Source of the DNA: Saccharomyces mikatae IFO 1815
Lineage: Eukaryota > Ascomycota > Saccharomycetes > Saccharomycetales > Saccharomycetaceae
DNA length: 64,000 bases
Direction of reading: 5' to 3'
Assembly (NCBI RefSeq): GCF_947241705.1
Contig: NC_079267.1
Span: forward strand, 248,001 to 312,000
A model generated the notes under the pieces. The model did no database searches, was not told the origin of the DNA, and saw only the letters and a list, made by a program, of their open reading frames with translations. Shown in pieces: positions 19,680 to 27,760 of the stretch; positions within the stretch are counted from its first letter, which is position 1, and each line of letters opens with the position of its first letter. The position numbers and the translations under genes were made by a program.

Positions 19680-21182
19680 ATGATGGAAAGTGTGAATGGT
19701 GATAAACTAGCGGATCTTTTGGCAAATGTTCAATCCATTTTGAATGCAGCTTCCGTCAAATGTCACGTAGTGGATGAAAGTTTCCCAGCCAAATTCTTTG
19801 AGAAAAATCCGGATAAGATATATGAATCATACTGCAAGTTCATTAAAAATAGAAGTAATGCCGAAGGTTCGATACGTAATGAAGATAAATTAGCTTTGAC
19901 AACCATCAACAAGAGATTTGAAAATGGAGAATACGAGCCTGTTCAAGGTGGGTTTTATAAGCTATATCACGATGTCAAGTTGGTTTGTACAATTCTCATT
20001 CACTTTTATCCTCAGGGTACAAGGAATTACCAATTAGTTGACAAGTTCTACAAATTTTCTTCAGAGCTTTTATTGCGAGAATGCTACAGAATAGGAATTG
20101 CTCTAACACAAGCAAATATTGTAAAATCAAGAAGTGGCAAGTCTCTCAATGGAAATGAGGTGGATGAATACGATGATGATGATGATGCAACAGAACTAGA
20201 CAAAATAATCTCTTATGATTTCATTAAGATTTCTATGAATTATTCGGTACCAATTTCTCAAACATATCAGATACGGACCAAGGATATGGACCTTTTCTCT
20301 TCGATAATTTCTAAGTCTAATCTTGACAAAAGGCCTCATGAACTTCCCAACACGAACTTCAAGATTAACAACATCTTACCTCAGACTGACATAGAAAATG
20401 AAGCTCCTAGATTAGGATTTGTGGGTGCGAATACAAGTAATATCCCAGACCCCACTTTACCACCGACTGAGATGATGACCAGATTTTTGCATCCAAATTG
20501 GTATGCTTTGCCTACCACAGTCTGGCTAAAATATGGGAACTATAATTCCTGGGCGCCTTCCTTCAACGAAAACGGCACCGTCGTGGATTCAACAACTAGA
20601 GGCCTTATTTGGCTTGAGAGAATTGGTTACATGAACTTGTATGAAAAAAATGAAAAGAAAGAAAAACAAGAGGAAATACTGGACTCGAATGAGGGAAACA
20701 AAAATAGCGAACAGAAAGATAAAAACGAGATTATTGATGGCAAAAGCAATGGCGTCAACAACAATAGTGATGATAATGATACAGGTATCACTTCTGAAAA
20801 TGCAGAAGGTTTCGAAGACACAGAACAATCGATAATAAAGCTTCACAATTTATACAATTGGGCACCCTCCAACTACATAGGGGATGACGAAATTGAGAGT
20901 TTTCAGAATGGTACGCCGGATAAGTTGGTTACTGAGTCTCTTGCGAAACTTAAAAAGCTGAGGAAGGAGAGAATATTAAATAGAGTTTCGAAGCCCACTA
21001 CAGAGGAAAGAGAGATTTACTTTAAAGTGAAAAGAATACTGAAGGAAGTTATCTTGGCAAAAAAAGTTTCCAAGCTACCTATAAACAATGTAAGGGCGTT
21101 CCCAGTGTTACAAACAAACTATAGTGGTAGTATACCCGTCGTAAGGGCTCAGCCAGGTCGCAAGCGGAAACACAAGAAATAG
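19680..21182 (+). CDS. RSC58: RSC chromatin-remodelling complex subunit Rsc58
   Basis: 500 residues, near the usual length. Rsc58 is an essential subunit of the RSC nucleosome remodeller. The N-terminal 150 residues correspond to its atypical bromodomain-like fold (FEKNPDKIYESYCKFIKNRS). A conserved central part contains FLHPNWYALPTTVWLKYGNY and GLIWLERIGYMNLYEKNE. A Lys/Glu/Asn-rich, variable linker follows at about residues 320-375. The C-terminus is basic (RAQPGRKRKHKK), probably a nuclear localisation signal. Two ATGs are adjacent (19680 and 19683); alignment with the remembered S. cerevisiae start favours the first. It lies tail-to-tail with SMF3. Confidence 0.95.
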   Translation: MMESVNGDKLADLLANVQSILNAASVKCHVVDESFPAKFFEKNPDKIYESYCKFIKNRSNAEGSIRNEDKLALTTINKRFENGEYEPVQGGFYKLYHDVKLVCTILIHFYPQGTRNYQLVDKFYKFSSELLLRECYRIGIALTQANIVKSRSGKSLNGNEVDEYDDDDDATELDKIISYDFIKISMNYSVPISQTYQIRTKDMDLFSSIISKSNLDKRPHELPNTNFKINNILPQTDIENEAPRLGFVGANTSNIPDPTLPPTEMMTRFLHPNWYALPTTVWLKYGNYNSWAPSFNENGTVVDSTTRGLIWLERIGYMNLYEKNEKKEKQEEILDSNEGNKNSEQKDKNEIIDGKSNGVNNNSDDNDTGITSENAEGFEDTEQSIIKLHNLYNWAPSNYIGDDEIESFQNGTPDKLVTESLAKLKKLRKERILNRVSKPTTEEREIYFKVKRILKEVILAKKVSKLPINNVRAFPVLQTNYSGSIPVVRAQPGRKRKHKK

Positions 21183-21426
21183 ATAATCAAAGGTATCTCG
21201 GTGAAAAATAAACTATGAAGTGTCTTTGTTCGGATTCGATGAAAGCTCATTGGGCGTTCGGGAACACGGTACGTTTGTATTTTTAATATTAGATAAAATA
21301 TGCATATGTTCTGAAGGCTGTGCATATATAAGTATATACTTGGGTTGTATTATGCAAAATAACAAAAAAATGAGATAAAACAGAAGAAGAAAAAAAAACC
21401 AACCTGAAACGAATAAATGAATCCCA

Positions 21427-22848
21427 CTAAAAGTGGATGTCAGCGCCTAAACAAAAAGAAACCACCAAATAACAGTTCAAACTGCCTATCAAAGCCCATA
21501 CAAAGATAGAAGAATAGGTTAATAAACGGCTGTTTGTAAAATCAACAATTTTACTGTGCTTCGAGTTCAAAGGAGTAGTCTCATCTGAGATGACGTTAAC
21601 ATCGGTAGGGGCTCTTACCACTCCGTTCTCATCGTGAACAACCATTAATTTTCTATTTGCGGTAAAGTAAATTAAAGGAGCGGAGACGATTGGTAAGATT
21701 AAGGATAATACCACCTGAGAAAAGTTCAAAATATCTGAAATTCCCTTCTCACCCATGGTTAAAGTAACAAATAAACATGGTATTATGGCAATTAATCTGG
21801 TGCACAGTCTTGTAGCCCAGGGTGGCAAAGACCACTGTAAAAACCCCTCTGAGACGATTTGTCCTGCAAGTGTGCAGATGATACCTGCAGATTGCCCTGA
21901 ACATAACATAGCCAGTGCAAAAATTAGCCCTGCTGCGGGAGATATGTAATGGACTAGCAGTTTATAAATCGATAATAAATCAGCATCTTCTGCCTCAGGC
22001 TGACCGGATAGTGTAGCACCTGCAACAATTAAAATAGCGGAATTCACAAAAGTGGCAATCAAAAACAGGGAAATGATCAATTCAGCATATGCGTAGTTTA
22101 ACGAATATTTTATAGCATTTAAACTTGGACGAGGATTAACTTTACCGTATTTCTTCAAATCATAATCTTGCAGTCTTGGTTTAACAATGGATGAACCCAA
22201 ATACAACGAATGGGGCATAACAGTGGCACCTAATATACCTAGTGAGATGTAAAGAGCCTGTTGTTCCTTAAAGATGATATTTGAAGGCAAAAACCCCTTA
22301 AATAACTCTGCTTTATCAGGAATCGAAATTTTAAACAATTCTAAAACAAAACAAATGCAAGTACCAATGACTAGAAGGCCGACACCAAATTCAAAAACCC
22401 TAACTTTTTTCAAGGACTGACCATTTGGTGTGTAGAACATCAAGATTATCAGAACATCTAACACCGTTAATAAGACACCCCAAGTCAGTGGTATTTTGAA
22501 AAGAATTTGTAGTGCAATGGCAGTACCTACAACCTCAGCCAGATCGGTGGCAATGATTGCCACTTCAGCAAAAAAGTAAAGGGTATAATTTAGCTTTTTA
22601 GGCAGATTATGGCGACAGTTTTCAGCCAAGTCATAACCAGTAACAGTTCCCAGTTTTACACAAAGACATTGCAAAAGTACAGCGAAAATGTTGGATATGA
22701 AAATGGCAAATAATAAGGTGTATTTGTATTGAGCACCACCAGAAACGCTAGTAGCATAATTTCCCGGATCCATATAAGCCACGCTGACCATAATCCCTGG
22801 CCCAATGAATTTGACAAATTTTTGAAGAATCTGCATATAAGATCGCAT
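21427..22848 (-). CDS. SMF3: Vacuolar NRAMP-family iron transporter Smf3
   Basis: 473 residues, full length. Smf3 exports iron from the vacuole, using the proton gradient. About 11 membrane spans are predicted. The NRAMP metal-binding motif DPGN is at residues 27-30 (YMDPGNYATS). The second half-site MPHSLYLGS is at about residue 211. The N-terminus is short, as in Smf3 and unlike the longer Smf1/Smf2. The upstream region has two GCACCC-type Aft1/Aft2 words, consistent with the known low-iron induction. ATG at 22848. Confidence 0.96.
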   Translation of the reverse strand: MRSYMQILQKFVKFIGPGIMVSVAYMDPGNYATSVSGGAQYKYTLLFAIFISNIFAVLLQCLCVKLGTVTGYDLAENCRHNLPKKLNYTLYFFAEVAIIATDLAEVVGTAIALQILFKIPLTWGVLLTVLDVLIILMFYTPNGQSLKKVRVFEFGVGLLVIGTCICFVLELFKISIPDKAELFKGFLPSNIIFKEQQALYISLGILGATVMPHSLYLGSSIVKPRLQDYDLKKYGKVNPRPSLNAIKYSLNYAYAELIISLFLIATFVNSAILIVAGATLSGQPEAEDADLLSIYKLLVHYISPAAGLIFALAMLCSGQSAGIICTLAGQIVSEGFLQWSLPPWATRLCTRLIAIIPCLFVTLTMGEKGISDILNFSQVVLSLILPIVSAPLIYFTANRKLMVVHDENGVVRAPTDVNVISDETTPLNSKHSKIVDFTNSRLLTYSSIFVWALIGSLNCYLVVSFCLGADIHF

Positions 22849-23191
22849 TTTTTGGTGATGTTACTGTTGTCGATTATCTTAGAAGAATGAAATAACTATT
22901 AAAAGGAATTAAAGGGATAGTGATATAGATGTACCTATAATGTGAATCCGTATATGAAAGAACCCCGTATATTTATTTGAAACAACGCTTTGTTCTCCGG
23001 TTAATACTCACTGAATATTCAACAATGCAACCTCGCAGATAGAGCATCTAACAGATCAGATATATACAGTATAAATACTTTTAATCGCATGACAACTGGA
23101 TATCGCAACAATGCAGTTAGTGCATTTTTTAGGTCGACCCAAAACGGAAATTTCAAGGTGCGGAAACTGGAAGAGAGTAGGGCGGGCAACA

Positions 23192-23198
23192 GGGTGCG
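23192..23198 (-). promoter_or_regulatory. Aft1/Aft2-type iron-responsive word upstream of SMF3
   Basis: The minus strand reads CGCACCC, containing the Aft core GCACCC. It is one of two such words upstream of the vacuolar iron exporter gene. Confidence 0.45.
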
Positions 23199-23263
23199 GC
23201 GGTTGCCATGAGTTACAAACAGTTGTCTATTATACAGTAGTCTATTGTGCTGCGTGGTGAAAG

Positions 23264-23270
23264 TGCACCC
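23264..23270 (+). promoter_or_regulatory. Aft1/Aft2-type word (TGCACCC) upstream of SMF3
   Basis: A TGCACCC word just past the MLH2 stop codon. TGCACCC is the preferred Aft core; here it is at the far end of the SMF3 promoter. Confidence 0.45.
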
Positions 23271-23275
23271 TATCA

Positions 23276-25363
23276 TCAGAGGCTGTCTGGAGTAAAAAGG
23301 TACCACTCATTTGCCGTGGCTTCGATACGACCCTGCTTCTTCACATGCGCTCGTAAGCCTTTTAAAAGACTGGGAGAAGGAATTGTGGGATCATTTCTGG
23401 ATTGTAGCCACAGGATTTCTTTGGTAAAGCTATCGGTACCATGCTTTGGAAAGAAGTCATTCTTCTGAGTAAAGACGTAGTTGTTGGTGTATTCGGAGAA
23501 ATGCATGAGCTTTGGTTTTTTATTGTGCATGCAGGACACACTCTTTGCATACGTGTCAATATTTTTCTGTTTCATATGGTTTGAAACGGCAGTGTCCACG
23601 ACGTTGTTTTTCTTACTGTAAGTATGCTGAAGTTTAATTAGTTCCTCCTCTGCTGCTTTTGAGAGCTGCCTTTCCTCGCGTATTTTTCCTACATTAGGAA
23701 TTTCGCTGCTGTTGTGTTGGACGTTGGATGATTTTTCACTCAGTTTCCGGTTGACGTTCCTTATTTTTGTGATCATGAAAGGATTAGAAATGGAAGCATC
23801 CTTTGAGAGTTCTAAATCTTCATTTTCTGGAATAGTTTCTATGTAGTTGTAAGTTAGAGAGGAAGGCAACGTTGAGGATTCAGCACCTGCTACTTCATTA
23901 TTTTCACTTAACTCTTGTTGAAAGTTATGACGCCAATTAGTGCCATCCTCGGAAGCCATGGACCCGGAACTCGAGGTGCTATGGTATCGATTCTCCAGCT
24001 GGTTGTTCTGGTGAAAAGTTTTATTTGTGCAAACTTTGGTAGGTGAAGGAGTAGTAGCGACTATAGTTGTATTCTCCAGATTTGATTCATCGTAATAAGT
24101 TGGTACTATCGAATCTGAGTTCTCCTGCTCACTCCCAGTCTTATCTCTTCCTGTAGCATTATTGCAACTTTTTAATATTTCATTCTCCGCGTCAGGTGTA
24201 AGCATTTCGAATGTGGAGGTAATTACATTATCTACAGGAGACTGAACATTCTCGTCTGTCAGTATATTCTTCTTGATTTCAATTCTCTCCTCCAATAAAA
24301 GCTTTAATTTGGTTTCTATTTTTTTAACTATCACTTCAAAACTTTTGATCATCACATCATTTTTCTCTGGTTCAATATTCACGTCGATTAGTTTTGAATC
24401 GCAATTCAAATTGATAAACCAAATCATAGGCTCTAATAGACTTAAATTTTTATAGATTGACGATACTAGCCTTAGAATGGCCTTCCCTGTCTCTAATTTC
24501 AAGGATAGTGCTCTCTCATTAACGGATAAAAATCTAATCCGCTTCTTCATATTGACAACGTCTGATTCTGGAACCATTCTTGGTAAGATCAGATCCAGAG
24601 TCATTTTTTCGTCAATAACAAACTTTTCTTCCACGATAAAATTTAGTGATACAGGCTTCTTTAGTCTCGCTAGTAGGGATAAGCTTCTTGCTCTAGAAAT
24701 GTTGGGGTCTAACATTTCTTGCATTTGTTTACGCTCTATAGTACCGTTTTTTCGTAACGATACCAGTGAAAAATAAAACCGAATATTCCTATGGATGAGA
24801 GAATAATGGTTTATCAAATAAGTCAATTCGTCAAATGTTCTTCTTGGTTTCGAAGAAATTTCAAGATATCTTGCTCTCAATCCGCCCAGAAGTTTCTTTA
24901 ATATTACCGTAGTCCCAACGGGACAAGATACTTTATACCTTCTTCCATTAGTAACGCCACCCTCATTATCAATTAACCACTTTTCCCCAATGACATCATT
25001 TGCAGTTTTTGTTTCAACCTGCATTGAGCCTTGTTGATTACACAAAGTTGACAAAAGAAATAATGCTTCACCTCTGAACCCTAAAGTAGTCAGAATCGAA
25101 ATATCTCCGAGAGTACTTATCTTCGACGTGGTGTGTTCCAAGCACATGGAAGGTCTGTCGCTAATGTCCACTCCAGATCCGTCATCCTTGACAGATATAT
25201 ACTCACATCCCCCTGTGGCGGAATCTACATCAACAAATATTTTTTTGGCACCCGAATCAATGCTATTATCTAATAATTCTCTTACAGCAGCCACTGGACC
25301 ATAAATAAAGGAACTAGAAACTATCTTCCATTGAGATTCCGGTGGTAAGTGATGTATAGCCAT
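23276..25363 (-). CDS. MLH2: MutL-family mismatch-repair protein Mlh2
   Basis: 695 residues. Mlh2 pairs with Mlh1 and acts as an accessory factor in mismatch repair and meiotic gene conversion. The N-terminal GHKL ATPase shows motif I (Glu29, Asn33 in [12 protein letters not shown]), motif II DDGSGVD at about residues 59-65 and motif [17 protein letters not shown] near residue 93. The transducer domain runs to about residue 340 ([12 protein letters not shown]). The middle (about residues 370-560) is Ser/Asn-rich and disordered, followed by a short C-terminal segment. I see no DQHA(X)2E(X)4E endonuclease motif, as expected for Mlh2. Position between SMF3 and the tRNA gene matches YLR035C. Confidence 0.93.
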   Translation of the reverse strand: MAIHHLPPESQWKIVSSSFIYGPVAAVRELLDNSIDSGAKKIFVDVDSATGGCEYISVKDDGSGVDISDRPSMCLEHTTSKISTLGDISILTTLGFRGEALFLLSTLCNQQGSMQVETKTANDVIGEKWLIDNEGGVTNGRRYKVSCPVGTTVILKKLLGGLRARYLEISSKPRRTFDELTYLINHYSLIHRNIRFYFSLVSLRKNGTIERKQMQEMLDPNISRARSLSLLARLKKPVSLNFIVEEKFVIDEKMTLDLILPRMVPESDVVNMKKRIRFLSVNERALSLKLETGKAILRLVSSIYKNLSLLEPMIWFINLNCDSKLIDVNIEPEKNDVMIKSFEVIVKKIETKLKLLLEERIEIKKNILTDENVQSPVDNVITSTFEMLTPDAENEILKSCNNATGRDKTGSEQENSDSIVPTYYDESNLENTTIVATTPSPTKVCTNKTFHQNNQLENRYHSTSSSGSMASEDGTNWRHNFQQELSENNEVAGAESSTLPSSLTYNYIETIPENEDLELSKDASISNPFMITKIRNVNRKLSEKSSNVQHNSSEIPNVGKIREERQLSKAAEEELIKLQHTYSKKNNVVDTAVSNHMKQKNIDTYAKSVSCMHNKKPKLMHFSEYTNNYVFTQKNDFFPKHGTDSFTKEILWLQSRNDPTIPSPSLLKGLRAHVKKQGRIEATANEWYLFTPDSL

Positions 25364-25796
25364 CCAAACTTTAGAAAGACGTTCGCTCTTTTGCTTGATA
25401 CGATGTTATTAGAATAATGTTCATTACTTCATATAACGGCTTTTTTCTTGTATAGGCGCTAAAAAAGGGCCAAGCATATAAGGGATGTAGGTGCTAGCGA
25501 AATTACTTGAACAATGAGAATTTCATAGAACGCATAATCATATTTTAGAGCAGCATAATGGGTACTATATGGGTCCAAAATAACGGGAAATAGGGGGCTT
25601 GCAGGGTGCGAGATGCATGGTTAAATACTGGAAACAGTGCCTTTTACCATTCTATATGTCCTTTATAGGATGCAAGAGGATTTAGTTTACTGTCAGCACT
25701 ATCTCTAAGGGAGGATGAAATAATCTTGTTCAGACTTAGAGTTGGTTTTCCACAAGTGTTGTTGGAAGTAGAGAAAGACAAAAAAGTAAAAACAAA

Positions 25797-25869
25797 TGGA
25801 CGCAACCGGAATCGAACCGATGACCTCTTCCTTGCAAGGGAAGCGCGCTACCAACTGCGCCATGTGCCC
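25797..25869 (-). tRNA. tA(UGC): tRNA-Ala with anticodon UGC
   Basis: A 73-nt cloverleaf on the minus strand from 25869 to 25797. A box is TGGCGCAGTTGGTAGCG-like; B box is GGTTCGATTCC. The anticodon TGC (complement of 25834-25836) sits in a loop closed by a TTCCC/GGGAA-type stem. The discriminator base is A and no CCA is encoded, as in eukaryotes. There is no intron. A T-rich Pol III terminator lies just past the 3' end (TTTTTACTTTTTTG on the minus strand). A Ty3-type LTR begins 16 bp upstream of the 5' end. Confidence 0.97.
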
Positions 25870-25885
25870 TAGTATTTGTATGTTC

Positions 25886-26226
25886 AAATTAATCTTAAGA
25901 AGAATACATCATTATGACAATACATCATTTTAATGTTCATAAAACACATATAGAACAGTCTCACAACTAACAGATTGAGCAACCTATAGTAAAACTCTAA
26001 CTTCCTTAGCTGAACTAATCAAATGTATAAAACCTGGACAATTAGTTTAGATCCGAGATTCCACGCTTCCACTATTTAGTATAAACCATTATCTTGAATA
26101 ATATATAGGATAAGTAACATCCCGTGAATCAAGTTGATAAGTCGTTTTGACAACAAGTTACTTACCTAAGATAATATATTAGGATTGTCAGGACACACCG
26201 GTATTACTCGAGCCCGTAATACAACA
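25886..26226 (+). mobile_element. Solo LTR of a Ty3-type (sigma) element upstream of the tRNA gene
   Basis: About 341 bp, the canonical sigma length. The right end (ATTACTCGAGCCCGTAATACAACA region) and the middle (ACAATTAGTTTAGATCCGAGATTCC region) match the Ty3 LTR I remember, in plus orientation, opposite to the tRNA gene. A 5-bp direct repeat TGTTC flanks it (25881-25885 and 26227-26231). It begins 16 bp from the tRNA 5' end, where Ty3 integrase targets the Pol III start. No internal region is present. It is moderately diverged, so an old insertion reduced to a solo LTR. Confidence 0.85.
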
Positions 26227-26625
26227 TGTTCAGTTTCTTTGACTTTTTACACTATATCATCTTTGAGATCTCTCAAGTGAATAACGAAATTGGACGATAG
26301 GTCTTTTGCAGGTCAGCATCTGAGCTGTGTGTGAATTTGAGATGAAGTTTGGTGTTCCAATCTTGATTAAGATTGTGTTAGTAAGCTTACAGAAAACCTT
26401 AGTAGTTCCCTTCCCTGTGTCGTCTTCAGCATTGTATATGAGTGTATCTTGACAGGGTGACAATGACTCAGCGGGCAATAGTCGATCTTTACTCCAGCAA
26501 GCATCATCCTCTAACTTCTGAGGGGCAATCATTTTTTTTATCACATAACAAGGTTAACAATACTGACAGTTACATCAAAACAGTCAGACCACTTTCAGTA
26601 TTCTTGAAAACCGTATACATAATTT

Positions 26626-26955
26626 TGTTGATAATTAGTTGTTTAGGAAGTTGTAATAATTAAGAATAAGTCGTTCCTTCTTATTCTATATAAGAGAGGT
26701 ATATGAAACACACGCTGATTGGTTATGTTAAACCCAATGGTTCAGAAATATCTCGGAGCATTGATGATAGGGTTTTGGTGATAACTCATCTTCTTATATA
26801 CTAAGTTCTGGACAATTAATAGATCTTTATCTCATTACTGCAGTAAATTCTATTATTAGAATTTTTCTACTCCAATTTATGCGAAGACGTATAGTTGCAA
26901 TAACTTAATCCAATTTATACGAATAGGTGTATAGTAGTAATCACTTATTCCAACA
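26626..26955 (-). mobile_element. Possible second, older LTR of a Ty1/copia-type element
   Basis: A 330-bp segment whose minus strand begins TGTTGGAATA and ends ATCAACA, i.e. TG...CA ends typical of Ty1, Ty2 and Ty4 LTRs and about their length. A TATATAAG-type word sits near its 3' end. The flanks AATTT and AATTC agree at four of five bases, like an aged target duplication. Internal sequence does not match the delta LTR I remember, so the family (perhaps Ty4-like) is uncertain. It looks like an old fossil with no intact internal genes nearby. Confidence 0.45.
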
Positions 26956-27139
26956 AATTCATGCGGGAAATCTGTTCTTTACAAATCATGCACTTGAAGA
27001 TGGTACCAATTATTCTGCACAATTTTATGAGTTATTTAGCTATCCTACAAATATAAAAAATAGCCTCAGTACATCTCAGTAGCAATAAATGGGCGCTATT
27101 CAATCATTATTCCAAAATGGACACTCTTTCTCAAGAATT

Positions 27140-27760
27140 TCAAACCGATAAAGTCTCTGCAATTCCAGACACCGTCTCTGCTTCATTGACATTGAATTCC
27201 ACTTCAACGGATCCACTATGTAAAGTTAACTTCCTGTAAAAAAAGTAGAATAAGACTAAACTAACCACGAAACCAAGCTGATATTCAAATAGCTGTGATA
27301 ATCGAACTATGTCAACGGTTTGGTCAGCTTCGAAAAACCTCTGAATTTTGGTGAGCGAAAACTGATTGAAAGCAAACAGTGCGAGGAGTAGCAGTAAATA
27401 CTTTAGTTGGAACCATGTAGGATGCTTCTTTCTATCAGCACAACAGGAGCATATTATCTTCGAACATCTTTCCGGGTTTTTCTTAATTCTTTTAAGAAGT
27501 CCGTTCTTCCATAATAAGAAAACAAGCACCAACAGAAGTAAAATTGTCACTAATTGTAATGCCATATTTGTGCATTCTAAGATGATAACTTTTGGATACT
27601 TGTCAATCAAATTGGATAATGATGGTGTCATGAAAATTATTGCACAACAAAGGACAACAGCAACTTTGGTTGACTTTTCGATAAATAAAAAAAAATTGGA
27701 TTTTGGGATCTCATCTTGGTGTATAGTGACACCAAGATCTCTATCTTTTGCTTTTTCCAT
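27140..27760 (-). CDS. Multi-span membrane protein of unknown function (YLR036C family)
   Basis: 206 residues from the ATG at 27760. Four hydrophobic segments are visible at about residues 32-51, 66-84, 119-136 and 160-177. A Cys-rich cytosolic-type loop, CSKIICSCCADRKKH, lies between the second and third (residues 99-113). There is no signal peptide. It corresponds by position and sequence to S. cerevisiae YLR036C, which I recall has a paralogue, YIL089W, and no assigned function. It lies between a tRNA/LTR zone and a decayed PAU gene, an environment typical of fast-turnover yeast membrane-protein families. Confidence 0.75.
   Translation of the reverse strand: MEKAKDRDLGVTIHQDEIPKSNFFLFIEKSTKVAVVLCCAIIFMTPSLSNLIDKYPKVIILECTNMALQLVTILLLLVLVFLLWKNGLLKRIKKNPERCSKIICSCCADRKKHPTWFQLKYLLLLLALFAFNQFSLTKIQRFFEADQTVDIVRLSQLFEYQLGFVVSLVLFYFFYRKLTLHSGSVEVEFNVNEAETVSGIAETLSV

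Larger units (their letters stand above)
22849..23275. other. SMF3 promoter / MLH2 3' region with two Aft-type sites
   Basis: 427 bp. Minus-strand CGCACCC at 23192-23198 and plus-strand TGCACCC at 23264-23270 match the Aft1/Aft2 iron-regulon core (RCACCC). They lie about 345 and 420 bp from the SMF3 ATG. A TATA-like word is near 23060. No gene. Confidence 0.5.
25364..27139. other. MLH2-YLR036C accessory interval (tRNA and LTR landing zone)
   Basis: 1.78 kb containing the MLH2 promoter (25364-25790), the tRNA-Ala gene, the sigma LTR and the possible second LTR. The piece between the LTRs (26232-26625) has one short ATG frame on the minus strand (26257-26532, 91 codons) with no recognised family. 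The remainder is AT-rich 3' flank of YLR036C. Confidence 0.6.

Noticed and set aside
26257-26532. 91-codon minus-strand frame between the two LTR-like segments
   Set aside because: No family recognised. The idea that it belongs to a retroelement rests only on position, so it is not listed as a gene.
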